Below, piece after piece: positions 1 to 5,817 of a DNA stretch of 7,338 bases. Origin of the DNA: SIG578 sp045543635 (GTDB lineage: Bacteria; Bacillota; Clostridia; Oscillospirales; Ruminococcaceae); the NCBI GenBank assembly GCA_045543635.1, contig JAZQMT010000049.1, positions 1-7,338 on the forward strand, written 5' to 3'. The notes under the pieces were generated by a model, which was given only the letters and a program-made list of their open reading frames with translations, was not told where the DNA came from and made no database searches. A program made the position numbers and the translations under genes. The first letter of the stretch is position 1; each line of letters starts with the position of its first letter.

Positions 1-479
1 TGGTAGTGCACAACATTCCCCCGCTTTATAACCAAAATTCCGAAATTCTCATTTTAGGCTCCTTCCCTTCTGTAAAATCGCGGGAGGCACAGTTTTTCTA
101 CGGGCACCCGCAAAACCGTTTTTGGCGCGTTTTGGCAGCGGTTTTGGGCTGTGAAGTTCCAAAAACGATAGCCGAAAAACAGGAGATGCTGCTTTCTCAC
201 CACATTGCACTATGGGATGTTATTGCATGCTGCGAGATCGTTGGAAGTTCGGGTTCAAGCATTAAAAAAGCTGTACCTAATGATATTTCGGTTGTCTTAA
301 ACGGCAGCCGTATAAAAAGAATTTTTGTCAACGGAAAAACCGCCGAAAAATACTACAACAAATATATTTTTCCAAATATTAAAATTGCGGCAACTGCCCT
401 GCCATCCACAAGCCCAGCAAACGCCGCCTTTTCAATTGAAAGCTTAATTTCTGCTTGGTGCATTATTTTAGATAAGTAA
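1..479 (+). CDS. DNA-deoxyinosine glycosylase (UDG superfamily, hypoxanthine-DNA glycosylase family), probably 5'-partial
   Basis: Predicted to remove deaminated bases (hypoxanthine, possibly uracil) from DNA and start base-excision repair in the cytoplasm. Counting from the GTG at position 6, visible motifs are the first motif LGSFPSVKS (residues 17-25), then FYGHPQNRFW (31-40), whose Asn37 corresponds to the presumed catalytic Asn of this family, a LWDVI segment (69-73), GSSGSSIKKAVPNDI (80-94), and the late PSTSPANA motif (133-140). The 157 residues cover all core motifs. The frame is open to the window edge (GTA at 3-5) and only five bases precede the GTG, so no ribosome binding site can be judged. 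Relatives I recall have a few residues before HNIPP, so the true start probably lies outside the window and position 6 should not be taken as certain. The gene stops at TAA 477-479 and converges on the minus-strand block across a shared terminator. The family call is firm; the exact base specificity is inferred. Confidence 0.9.
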   Translation, partial: VVHNIPPLYNQNSEILILGSFPSVKSREAQFFYGHPQNRFWRVLAAVLGCEVPKTIAEKQEMLLSHHIALWDVIACCEIVGSSGSSIKKAVPNDISVVLNGSRIKRIFVNGKTAEKYYNKYIFPNIKIAATALPSTSPANAAFSIESLISAWCIILDK

Positions 480-485
480 CAAAAA

Positions 486-518
486 ACAAGGCGCGCTCCC
501 TTTTGGAGCGCGCCTTGT
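486..518. terminator. Bidirectional intrinsic terminator between convergent genes
   Basis: A perfect 14-bp stem (486-499 paired with 505-518, G+C-rich core GGCGCGCTCC) closes a 5-base loop CTTTT at 500-504. On the minus strand the stem is followed at once by five U residues (complement of A481-A485), a classic rho-independent signal ending the pgi/P-loop transcript 19 bases after its stop codon. On the plus strand the hairpin begins 7 bases after the glycosylase stop and is followed by GCACAATTTTATTTTT, a looser T-rich tail. It therefore probably serves both convergent genes, with the minus direction the stronger. Confidence 0.92.
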
Positions 519-536
519 GCACAATTTTATTTTTGA

Positions 537-950
537 TTAGTGAGCGATTGCTTCATATTTGGTGACGCCTGCAGGAAGCTCTGCTGCATCAGCAGAAACG
601 GTGAATACAAAGGTAGTATCAGCCGAAATCTTATCAATTTTCTCAAGGAAAGCTGCGAGAGCTTCGAAATCTCTGCCTCCGATTTTGAGAATAGAATCCA
701 CAAAAACATCGGTAATATCATAATTTCCTGCGAGCAGACCTGCAAGGAATGCATAGCACATATCAAAACCCTTGACATCATAACTATCGGTATCAATAAG
801 TCTTGCCTGAGGCTTTAAGTCATAAGTCAATGTTGCACCTTTTTCGACACACAGAACATTGCCCTTCGAATCCTTAACAGCATCGTGAACAAGGTCAATT
901 AATTTTTTGGTCTTTCCGGTTCCTTTGTTTCCGATAATAAGTTTGATCAT
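537..950 (-). CDS. Small P-loop NTPase-like protein of unknown function
   Basis: A 137-residue protein that opens with a textbook Walker A loop, GNKGTGKT at residues 7-14, directly after a short hydrophobic beta strand (IKLII). A second hydrophobic strand ending in acid residues, DVFVDS (81-86), could be the Walker B strand, and FVFTVSAD (114-121) looks like a later strand of a RecA/kinase-like sheet. There is no signal peptide or membrane segment, so it should be cytoplasmic. The start is ATG 950-948 with an AGGAGG ribosome binding site (minus strand, 961-966) about 9-10 bases upstream. It lies 63 bases downstream of pgi on the same strand with no clear promoter between them, so it is probably co-transcribed with pgi. 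It ends just before a strong terminator. Similar short proteins are sometimes labelled ATP-binding or PilT-like, but it is far too short for a PilT motor and that label should not be trusted. Substrate and role are unknown. Confidence 0.85.
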   Translation of the reverse strand: MIKLIIGNKGTGKTKKLIDLVHDAVKDSKGNVLCVEKGATLTYDLKPQARLIDTDSYDVKGFDMCYAFLAGLLAGNYDITDVFVDSILKIGGRDFEALAAFLEKIDKISADTTFVFTVSADAAELPAGVTKYEAIAH

Positions 951-960
951 GTTGTTTCGT

Positions 961-966
961 CCTCCT
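961..966 (-). promoter_or_regulatory. Ribosome binding site of the P-loop gene
   Basis: The minus strand reads AGGAGG here, a full match to the anti-Shine-Dalgarno core, 10 bases before the ATG at 950. It fixes the start of the P-loop gene. Confidence 0.85.
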
Positions 967-984
967 ATTTATTTATATTGACCC

Positions 985-1001
985 TTTCCCCGCCGGGGAA
1001 A
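985..1001 (-). other. Intercistronic stem-loop between pgi and the P-loop gene
   Basis: TTTCCCC (985-991) pairs with GGGGAAA (995-1001) around a 3-base loop, giving a 7-bp stem 12 bases after the pgi stop codon in transcription order. The minus strand downstream of it reads GGGTCAATATAAATAAATAGG, with no run of T, so it is not a convincing intrinsic terminator. It may protect the pgi mRNA 3' end, mark a processing site, or reduce read-through to the P-loop gene. Confidence 0.45.
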
Positions 1002-1013
1002 AGACAATTTACA

Positions 1014-2351
1014 TTAGTTAAGTTTTTTCACAAGCTCAGCCTGCATATCCTCATAGCCGGGTTTACCAAGCAGTGCAAACATATTCTTTTTATATCCTTC
1101 GACACCGGGCTGGTTAAAGGGATTGATACCTAGCACATAACCCGAAACAGCGCAGGCTTTTTCAAAGAAATAGACCATATAGCCAAACTCATAGGCATTC
1201 GCCTCGGGGATGCTTAAGATAAGATTGGGAACACCGCCCTCGTTATGAGCGAGAACCGTTCCCTCAAAGGCTTTACCGTTGACCTCGGACATGGTTTTTC
1301 CTGCAAGGAAATTGAGCCCATCAAAATTCTCGGGGTCTGCCTTTATCTGAATATCTCGGTTAGGCTTTTCTATATTCACAACGGTTTCAAACAGGTTTCT
1401 TACACCGTCCTGAATATATTGGCCCATAGAGTGCAGATCGGTTGAAAAAATAACCGAGGCGGGGAAAATGCCCTTTTGGTCCTTGCCCTCACTCTCGCCG
1501 AAAAGCTGTTTATACCACTCATTCATCATTGCAAATCTCGGCTCATAGCTAACCATAATTTCGGTGGTTTTGCCCTTGCGATAGAGGATATTTCTCATAG
1601 CGGCATAACGATAGCAATCGTTACGCTCAAAATTCTCATCAGCACAGGCTTTCTGCGCCTCCTGTGCGCCTTTCATAACGCTGTCAAGGTCAATCCCTGC
1701 GACTGCCATAGGAAGCAACCCGACCGCGGTGAGAACCGAATATCTGCCACCGACATCATCAGGCACAACAAAGGTCTCATACCCTTCGCGAGTAGCAAGC
1801 TCCTTTAAGGTTCCTCTCTCTTTGTCGGTAGTGCAGAAAATGCGCTCACAAGCACCCTCTACCCCATATTTATCCTCTAAAAGCTTTTTGAAAATGCGAA
1901 ATGCAATAGCGGGTTCGGTTGTAGTACCCGATTTGGAGATAACATTGACCGAAACATCTCTACCCTCGCAGATCTCCAAAATCTCATTCATATAATCGGC
2001 ACTGATACTGTTACCGACAAAATAAATATCAGGGGTGTCCTTTTTCAAAGAATTATACATAGGTGAGCGAATAAACTCAATTGCAGCTCTCGCTCCGAGA
2101 TAAGAACCGCCGATGCCGATAACTATAAAAACATCGGTATTCTTTTTAATTTTTTCTGCTGCCTCTTTAATAGCGGCAAACTCGGCTCTGTCATATTTTT
2201 CAGGAAGATCAAGCCAACCTAAAAAATCACTCCCCTGACCGCTTTTTTCATGAACAATTTTATGAGCAGCGAGAACCTGTTCTTTCATGCCCTCCATTTC
2301 ATGAGGAGCAACAAATCCGCCAGCATATTTTTCACTGAATTTTATTGCCAT
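1014..2351 (-). CDS. pgi: Glucose-6-phosphate isomerase
   Basis: Cytoplasmic enzyme that interconverts glucose 6-phosphate and fructose 6-phosphate in glycolysis and gluconeogenesis. The 445-residue length matches the short Firmicutes form. Visible family landmarks: GIGGSYLGARA (79-89) and SKSGTTTE (139-146) in the SIS sugar-phosphate fold; signature 1 DDVGGRYSVLTAVGLLP (198-214); ESEGK (286-290), whose Glu286 aligns with the catalytic Glu of the rabbit enzyme; His307 in DLHSMGQYIQDG, the ring-opening His; and signature 2 ending QPGVEGYK (414-421), with catalytic Lys421. Nothing essential is missing. The start is ATG 2351-2349, with GGAAAGG (2361-2367) upstream as ribosome binding site and a good promoter just beyond. 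The small P-loop gene follows on the same transcript. The gene is split from the upstream carboxypeptidase by 116 bases and its own promoter, so it is likely expressed independently of the galU/dac block. Confidence 0.97.
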   Translation of the reverse strand: MAIKFSEKYAGGFVAPHEMEGMKEQVLAAHKIVHEKSGQGSDFLGWLDLPEKYDRAEFAAIKEAAEKIKKNTDVFIVIGIGGSYLGARAAIEFIRSPMYNSLKKDTPDIYFVGNSISADYMNEILEICEGRDVSVNVISKSGTTTEPAIAFRIFKKLLEDKYGVEGACERIFCTTDKERGTLKELATREGYETFVVPDDVGGRYSVLTAVGLLPMAVAGIDLDSVMKGAQEAQKACADENFERNDCYRYAAMRNILYRKGKTTEIMVSYEPRFAMMNEWYKQLFGESEGKDQKGIFPASVIFSTDLHSMGQYIQDGVRNLFETVVNIEKPNRDIQIKADPENFDGLNFLAGKTMSEVNGKAFEGTVLAHNEGGVPNLILSIPEANAYEFGYMVYFFEKACAVSGYVLGINPFNQPGVEGYKKNMFALLGKPGYEDMQAELVKKLN

Positions 2352-2388
2352 TTTTTATTTCCTTTCCAAGGATTTTTTTCTTGATTAT

Positions 2389-2417
2389 ATTTTACTATAT
2401 TTGCAACGATTTTTCAA
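2389..2417 (-). promoter_or_regulatory. Sigma-A-type promoter for pgi
   Basis: On the minus strand a -35 box TTGAAA (2412-2417) and a -10 box TAAAAT (2389-2394) are separated by exactly 17 bases. Transcription would start near 2382, giving a leader of about 30 bases before the pgi ATG at 2351 with the ribosome binding site inside it. A second TATAAT-like match lies a few bases downstream but has no -35 at proper spacing. Confidence 0.8.
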
Positions 2418-2430
2418 GAGTAACCGAGGG

Positions 2431-2460
2431 ACAAAATAACAAAAATTTCTATTTTTCTGT
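2431..2460 (-). terminator. Weak A/T-rich hairpin after the carboxypeptidase gene
   Basis: The minus strand downstream of the dac stop reads ACAGAAAAATAGAAATTTTTGT, then TATTTTGT. ACA-AAAAT can pair with ATTTTTGT if one G is bulged, and a T-rich tail follows. The stem is nearly all A/T, so termination here would be weak. It is listed only as the best candidate in the 2418-2467 stretch. Confidence 0.25.
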
Positions 2461-2467
2461 AATTGTG

Positions 2468-3676
2468 TTAAAAAACGGTACGCAAAACCATGAAAAATGC
2501 ATGAAAAAAGGTCATTTCATCTACATTTTGCGCAGACTCAATACCATAAGAAGAGTGGAGCTTACCATCGATATAAATATCCACCTTACCTACCGCTTGC
2601 CCCTCTGAAACAGGAGCTTTTAATTCGTCTGACAAACTTAGCTTTTCACTTATTGCTCCTTCTTTATTTTTCTCAACTAGAATGGAAGGTACACTCCCTG
2701 TTTTAAGCAAAACGCTTTCACTCATTCCACCTTTGACAGGCAATGTTTTCGGAATATCCGCACTTACATCGGGGGTAATGATCTTCCAGTTTGCAAAACC
2801 AAAGTCAAGCAGTTTTTTTGCAGCTGCATTTCGGCTTTTACTATCGTCAAATCCCATAACAACGCCGATAAGAGAAAGTCCGTCCCGTTCTGCGGTTGCC
2901 GAAAGGCAGCTGCCTGCTCCGTCGGTGGTTCCTGTTTTCAGTCCGGTTGCACCCTTATAAAAGCGAATGAGCTTATTGGTATTAACAAGCTCGGTTTCAC
3001 CGCCGCGAAGGCTATCCATCCAGATACGGGTATACTCGAAAATCTTATCATGACGCATAAGCGCACGGGACATAATGGCTATATCACGTGCAGTTGATAC
3101 ATGCCCGTCAGCATCAAGCCCCGAAGCATTTTTAAAGGTTGTTCCTTTCATGCCCAATTCTTTTGCTCTGGCATTCATCATATTGACAAACCCCTCTTCG
3201 CTTCCTCCTACAAGCTCAGCAAGAACGACCGCGGCATCATTTGCCGATTTAATACAAACTGCCTTGATAATATCATCAACGCTCATCTGTTCGCCTTCCT
3301 CAAGCCATATCTGAGCGCCTCCCATAGATGCAGCATGAGCCGAGCAGGTTATCATGGTATTAAGAGTAAACTTCCCTTTTTCCATTGCCTCCATGGTTAA
3401 AAGCAATGTCATGATTTTAGTGATAGAAGCAGGCGGCATCTGAATATCGGCATCACGCTCATAAAGCACCTGCCCCGTGGTTTCCTCCACAAGAATGATA
3501 GAGCGTCCGCCGAGATTTAAAGCAGATGCATCGGCGATAACGGCGCTGTCTGATGTTGCCCAAGTAGGTGCCGTAACGTAATCCGATACGGAGAGCACTT
3601 CATTTGCACTAACAGGGATACTGAAGAAAAGTGCTGCAATAACTGCCAGTGCAAGACATCGAAATTTTTTAGACAT
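2468..3676 (-). CDS. Serine-type D-alanyl-D-alanine carboxypeptidase (low-molecular-weight PBP, DacA/DacF-like)
   Basis: Secreted peptidoglycan-trimming enzyme that removes the terminal D-Ala from stem pentapeptides. Numbering from ATG 3676, the 402 residues begin with a signal peptide (basic MSKKFR, hydrophobic stretch 7-20, likely cleavage after PVSA at 21-24). The penicillin-binding peptidase S11 domain carries all three active-site motifs: SITK (84-87, nucleophile Ser84), SAN (144-146) and KTG (247-249). A beta-rich C-terminal domain of PBP5 type (about 298-383) follows. The last residues, MTFFHAFFMVLRTVF, are aromatic and hydrophobic, consistent with a weak membrane anchor. I chose ATG 3676 over a TTG seven codons upstream because it gives a clean signal peptide and has an AGGGGG ribosome binding site 6 bases away. 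That site lies inside the 3' arm of a strong hairpin that also looks like the galU terminator, so expression may depend on read-through or on unfolding. dacA, dacB and dacF cannot be told apart here. Confidence 0.95.
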   Translation of the reverse strand: MSKKFRCLALAVIAALFFSIPVSANEVLSVSDYVTAPTWATSDSAVIADASALNLGGRSIILVEETTGQVLYERDADIQMPPASITKIMTLLLTMEAMEKGKFTLNTMITCSAHAASMGGAQIWLEEGEQMSVDDIIKAVCIKSANDAAVVLAELVGGSEEGFVNMMNARAKELGMKGTTFKNASGLDADGHVSTARDIAIMSRALMRHDKIFEYTRIWMDSLRGGETELVNTNKLIRFYKGATGLKTGTTDGAGSCLSATAERDGLSLIGVVMGFDDSKSRNAAAKKLLDFGFANWKIITPDVSADIPKTLPVKGGMSESVLLKTGSVPSILVEKNKEGAISEKLSLSDELKAPVSEGQAVGKVDIYIDGKLHSSYGIESAQNVDEMTFFHAFFMVLRTVF

Positions 3677-3683
3677 AAAAATC

Positions 3684-3719
3684 CCCCTCACATACAATTA
3701 CTAAATTGTATGTGAGGGG
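3684..3719. terminator. Strong hairpin at the galU-dac junction: intrinsic terminator overlapping the dac ribosome binding site
   Basis: A perfect 16-bp stem (CCCCTCACATACAATT at 3684-3699 paired with 3704-3719) closes a 4-base loop. On the minus strand it follows the galU stop by 28 bases and is trailed by GATTTTTATG, so it has the form of a terminator for the zinc-ribbon/galU transcript. The plus strand also has TTTTT directly after the stem (3720-3724), although no plus-strand gene enters it. The minus-strand 3' arm contains the GAGGGG of the dac ribosome binding site, and the ATG (3676) follows within 8 bases, so the same structure could attenuate transcription and hide the ribosome binding site. 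Confidence 0.85.
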
Positions 3720-3747
3720 TTTTTCGGAAATGCGAGAAAATTAAGAC

Positions 3748-4611
3748 TTAAAACTCAAGGTTTTTAAGATACTCACGGAAATATGCACCTATCTCTTTAT
3801 GTTTAAGAGCGGTTTCAACGATAGCTTTCATCATACCGAGCTTATTACCCATATCATAGCGAGTGCCGACAAAATCAACGCCGACCATTCCCTCTTTTAC
3901 GGCAAGCTCACGCATAGCATCGGTAAGCTGGATTTCACCGCCCGCTCCCGGAGCAGTAACTCTTAAAATATCAAAAATCTCAGGCGGTAAAACGCAACGA
4001 CCGAGGATAGAAAACAGAGAGAAAACCTCATCCGGCTTGGGTTTTTCTATCATATCAGTGATTGAATAAAGGTTATCATGCAGGGCATCAACCTTCATTG
4101 AGCTGTATTTTCCGATGTCGGCAGCTGAAACCTCTTTAATTCCGACAACGCCTTTTTTAAACTCCTCGTATGCACGGCAAAGTTGACCGCAAACGGGATC
4201 TTCGCCCATGATTACATCATCACCGTACAAAATGGCAAAAGGCTCATTTCCCACAAAGGACTCAGCGCAAAGGATAGCATGTCCCAGACCGCGCGTCTCT
4301 TTCTGGCGCATAAAAGTAATATTTGCAAGCTTGGAGATAGCAACAACCTCATCATACATTTCTTTTTTACCCGAAGCCAAAAGACGCTCTTCCAATTCGG
4401 GTGCACGGTCAAAATGATCCTCCATAATGCCCTTGCCGCGGTTTGTAATAATTAAGATGTCCTCAATGCCTGAAGCGACAGCCTCCTCGACAATATACTG
4501 GATAGCCGGCTTATCGACGATATTGAGCATTTCTTTGGGGCATGCCTTAGATGCGGGAAGAACTCTCGTTCCGAGACCTGCCGCCGGGATAACTGCTTTT
4601 CTGATTTTCAT
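3748..4611 (-). CDS. galU: UTP-glucose-1-phosphate uridylyltransferase
   Basis: Cytoplasmic enzyme that makes UDP-glucose from UTP and glucose 1-phosphate, feeding exopolysaccharide, glycolipid, teichoic-acid sugar and galactose pathways. Numbering from ATG 4611, the 287-residue protein is of usual bacterial GalU length. Visible motifs are the nucleotide-binding loop GLGTR (12-16) followed by PKEM (25-28, Lys26), IVDKPAIQYIVEEA (31-44), GDD (130-132, metal/UTP site), EKP (189-191), GEIQLTDA (225-232) and the late DMGNKLG (253-259). I chose ATG 4611 because MKIRKAVIPAAG is the family N-terminus and a GAGGG ribosome binding site lies about 8 bases upstream. A longer frame from TTG 4686 would add 25 non-conserved residues and overlap the upstream gene. 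The gene starts 26 bases after the zinc-ribbon membrane gene with no promoter visible between, so the two form an operon. The strong hairpin beyond its stop probably ends that operon. It could also be called gtaB or hasC in Firmicutes. Confidence 0.96.
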   Translation of the reverse strand: MKIRKAVIPAAGLGTRVLPASKACPKEMLNIVDKPAIQYIVEEAVASGIEDILIITNRGKGIMEDHFDRAPELEERLLASGKKEMYDEVVAISKLANITFMRQKETRGLGHAILCAESFVGNEPFAILYGDDVIMGEDPVCGQLCRAYEEFKKGVVGIKEVSAADIGKYSSMKVDALHDNLYSITDMIEKPKPDEVFSLFSILGRCVLPPEIFDILRVTAPGAGGEIQLTDAMRELAVKEGMVGVDFVGTRYDMGNKLGMMKAIVETALKHKEIGAYFREYLKNLEF

Positions 4612-4637
4612 ATTACTGACCCTCACTTTTGCAAAGT

Positions 4638-5642
4638 TTATGCTCCGAAAAACTCGGGGCTGATCATAAAAAATGTTGCAACCCAAACCATTATGATATA
4701 CAAAGCAATAAAACCAATAATAACTGCGCGGTTGACACCGCCTTTTTTATATGCCTGTTCTTTAAAGTTTTGCTGTGACTGTGCAGTCTTGTCAATAACA
4801 GCACATAATTTTTTGCATTTTTTAAAATACAGCCAGTTAGCAAAAAGACCGCTCAAAAACCGCATAGCGATAATTGCAAGGTTGCCAAATAATGAAAATT
4901 TTGCGAGCCAGAGAGCCTGTGTTTGCGTAAGGTCAATACCAAAGCTCACTGTCATCCCCAGAAGCTCAGAAAGAGTTTCATTGCTGCTGTTTAAGATAAG
5001 TGCAGGGAGATTAAACAAAACAGACAACACAAGCGTTAAAACGCCAACACCATACAGTTTTCGATAAAAGAAATAAAACGGCGTAAACATAAAGGCGGCA
5101 AAGTTAAAGATCGTCTTGCGTTTTAGGCTAAAAATTCTTTTAAATTGTGCAAGAAAGCGCATGGAATTTTCGCGTACTACAGCAGAAAGCTTCCACGCGG
5201 GAATACCATCTATTTCCTCGTTGGGATCAACTGCAGCAAAGGGATTAACAGGCAACGGAAAAGGCGGCTCACCCTGTCGCAAGGGCGGCACATTGGGTGC
5301 ACCGAAACCTTGAGAAATAGGAGCTCCGCAACGATCACAAAACAAGGCTTGCGAATTATTTTTATGTCCGCAACGGGCACAAGTTATGTCCGGAGCTTGC
5401 TGCAGCTCTTTTTCTTTAGCTTGGCTTTCCTCTTTTCTTTTTTGTTCCTCAATATTCTCTCGTTCATTCTCGGCATCATAGGTTTTATTTTCACTGTGCC
5501 AAGCAATATTGGCGCAGTGCCCAAGATTTTTATAACACTCACGATGATGCGGCGTGCCGCATGTAGGGCAAACAACAATATCATCGTCTTCCCCAAATTT
5601 ATTGCCGCAACACACGCATGTAAGATCTTTATACTCAGCCAT
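4638..5642 (-). CDS. RING-finger-like/zinc-ribbon membrane protein with DUF2628-type domain
   Basis: A 334-residue protein of unknown role. The N-terminus holds a RING-like metal site: Cys9-x2-Cys12, Cys25-x2-Cys28, His32/His33-x2-Cys36 and Cys43, with the segment VVCPTCGTPHHRECY typical of prokaryotic RING family 1. A highly charged stretch rich in Glu and Lys (56-80) may form a coiled coil. A rubredoxin-like zinc ribbon follows, Cys88-x2-Cys91 and Cys102-x2-Cys105, then a Pro/Gly-rich linker (112-140). The C-terminal half resembles DUF2628: a basic segment, then FAAFMFTPFYFFYRKLYGVG and hydrophobic stretches at about 181-218, 245-270 and 306-327. The zinc domains probably sit in the cytoplasm and the rest in the membrane. 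The start is ATG 5642 with GGAGG 6 bases upstream and a strong promoter beyond. It heads an operon with galU, 26 bases downstream. Bacterial RING-like folds do not imply ubiquitin ligase activity. A scaffold or sensor role is only a guess. Confidence 0.85.
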   Translation of the reverse strand: MAEYKDLTCVCCGNKFGEDDDIVVCPTCGTPHHRECYKNLGHCANIAWHSENKTYDAENERENIEEQKRKEESQAKEKELQQAPDITCARCGHKNNSQALFCDRCGAPISQGFGAPNVPPLRQGEPPFPLPVNPFAAVDPNEEIDGIPAWKLSAVVRENSMRFLAQFKRIFSLKRKTIFNFAAFMFTPFYFFYRKLYGVGVLTLVLSVLFNLPALILNSSNETLSELLGMTVSFGIDLTQTQALWLAKFSLFGNLAIIAMRFLSGLFANWLYFKKCKKLCAVIDKTAQSQQNFKEQAYKKGGVNRAVIIGFIALYIIMVWVATFFMISPEFFGA

Positions 5643-5682
5643 ATATGTCCTCCAAACATAGCTTAAATCTCTCTTGCAGTAT

Positions 5683-5711
5683 ATTATAGTCTATTTCAAT
5701 GTAAAAATCAA
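5683..5711 (-). promoter_or_regulatory. Sigma-A-type promoter for the zinc-ribbon/galU operon
   Basis: On the minus strand the -35 box TTGATT (5706-5711) and the perfect -10 box TATAAT (5683-5688) are 17 bases apart. Transcription would begin near 5676, leaving a short leader of about 33 bases with the GGAGG ribosome binding site just before ATG 5642. Its -35 lies 32 bases from the -35 of the divergent kinase promoter. Confidence 0.85.
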
Positions 5712-5743
5712 ATATATTCTGTAAATTTTCTATTTCGGTGCTA

Positions 5744-5772
5744 TTGCTTTTTTAAAATAATAGTTCTATAAT
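5744..5772 (+). promoter_or_regulatory. Sigma-A-type promoter for the pyridoxamine kinase/ECF operon
   Basis: The plus strand carries a -35 box TTGCTT (5744-5749) and a perfect -10 box TATAAT (5767-5772) with 17-base spacing. Transcription would start near 5779, giving a leader of about 40 bases that ends in AAGGAG (5804-5809) and the ATG at 5818. The leader is too short for a known riboswitch, and no operator-like inverted repeat is obvious. Confidence 0.85.
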
Positions 5773-5817
5773 AAAAAACAATCATTATCCCAATGAAAGC
5801 GGAAAGGAGAAAAACTT

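Noticed and set aside
540..818. Open frame on the plus strand (92 codons) opposite the P-loop gene
   Set aside because: It lies wholly antisense to a well-supported gene with a good ribosome binding site and Walker A motif, has no ribosome binding site of its own that I can see, and encodes no recognisable motif.
3677..3697. Longer carboxypeptidase start (TTG at 3697)
   Set aside because: It would begin inside the hairpin and translate the ribosome binding site itself, placing extra residues before a good signal peptide. ATG 3676 is clearly preferred.
3720..3800. Possible dac promoter in the 3' end of galU
   Set aside because: Only weak partial matches with wrong spacing (for example TTGAGT with no good -10 at 16-18 bases). 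Not enough to report as a feature.
4612..4686. Longer galU start (TTG at 4686) adding 25 residues
   Set aside because: It would overlap the upstream gene by 49 bases and adds residues with no family similarity, while ATG 4611 has a GAGGG ribosome binding site and the canonical GalU N-terminus.
5145..5666. 173-codon plus-strand frame opposite the zinc-ribbon gene
   Set aside because: It is antisense to a protein with ordered zinc motifs and a proper start. Its hydrophobic Phe/Leu-rich stretches arise from the complement of the Glu/Lys-rich charged segment.
5773..5817. Riboswitch in the B6 operon leader
   Set aside because: The predicted leader is only about 40 bases and A/T-rich, with no stable stem. 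This is too short for a known vitamin riboswitch.
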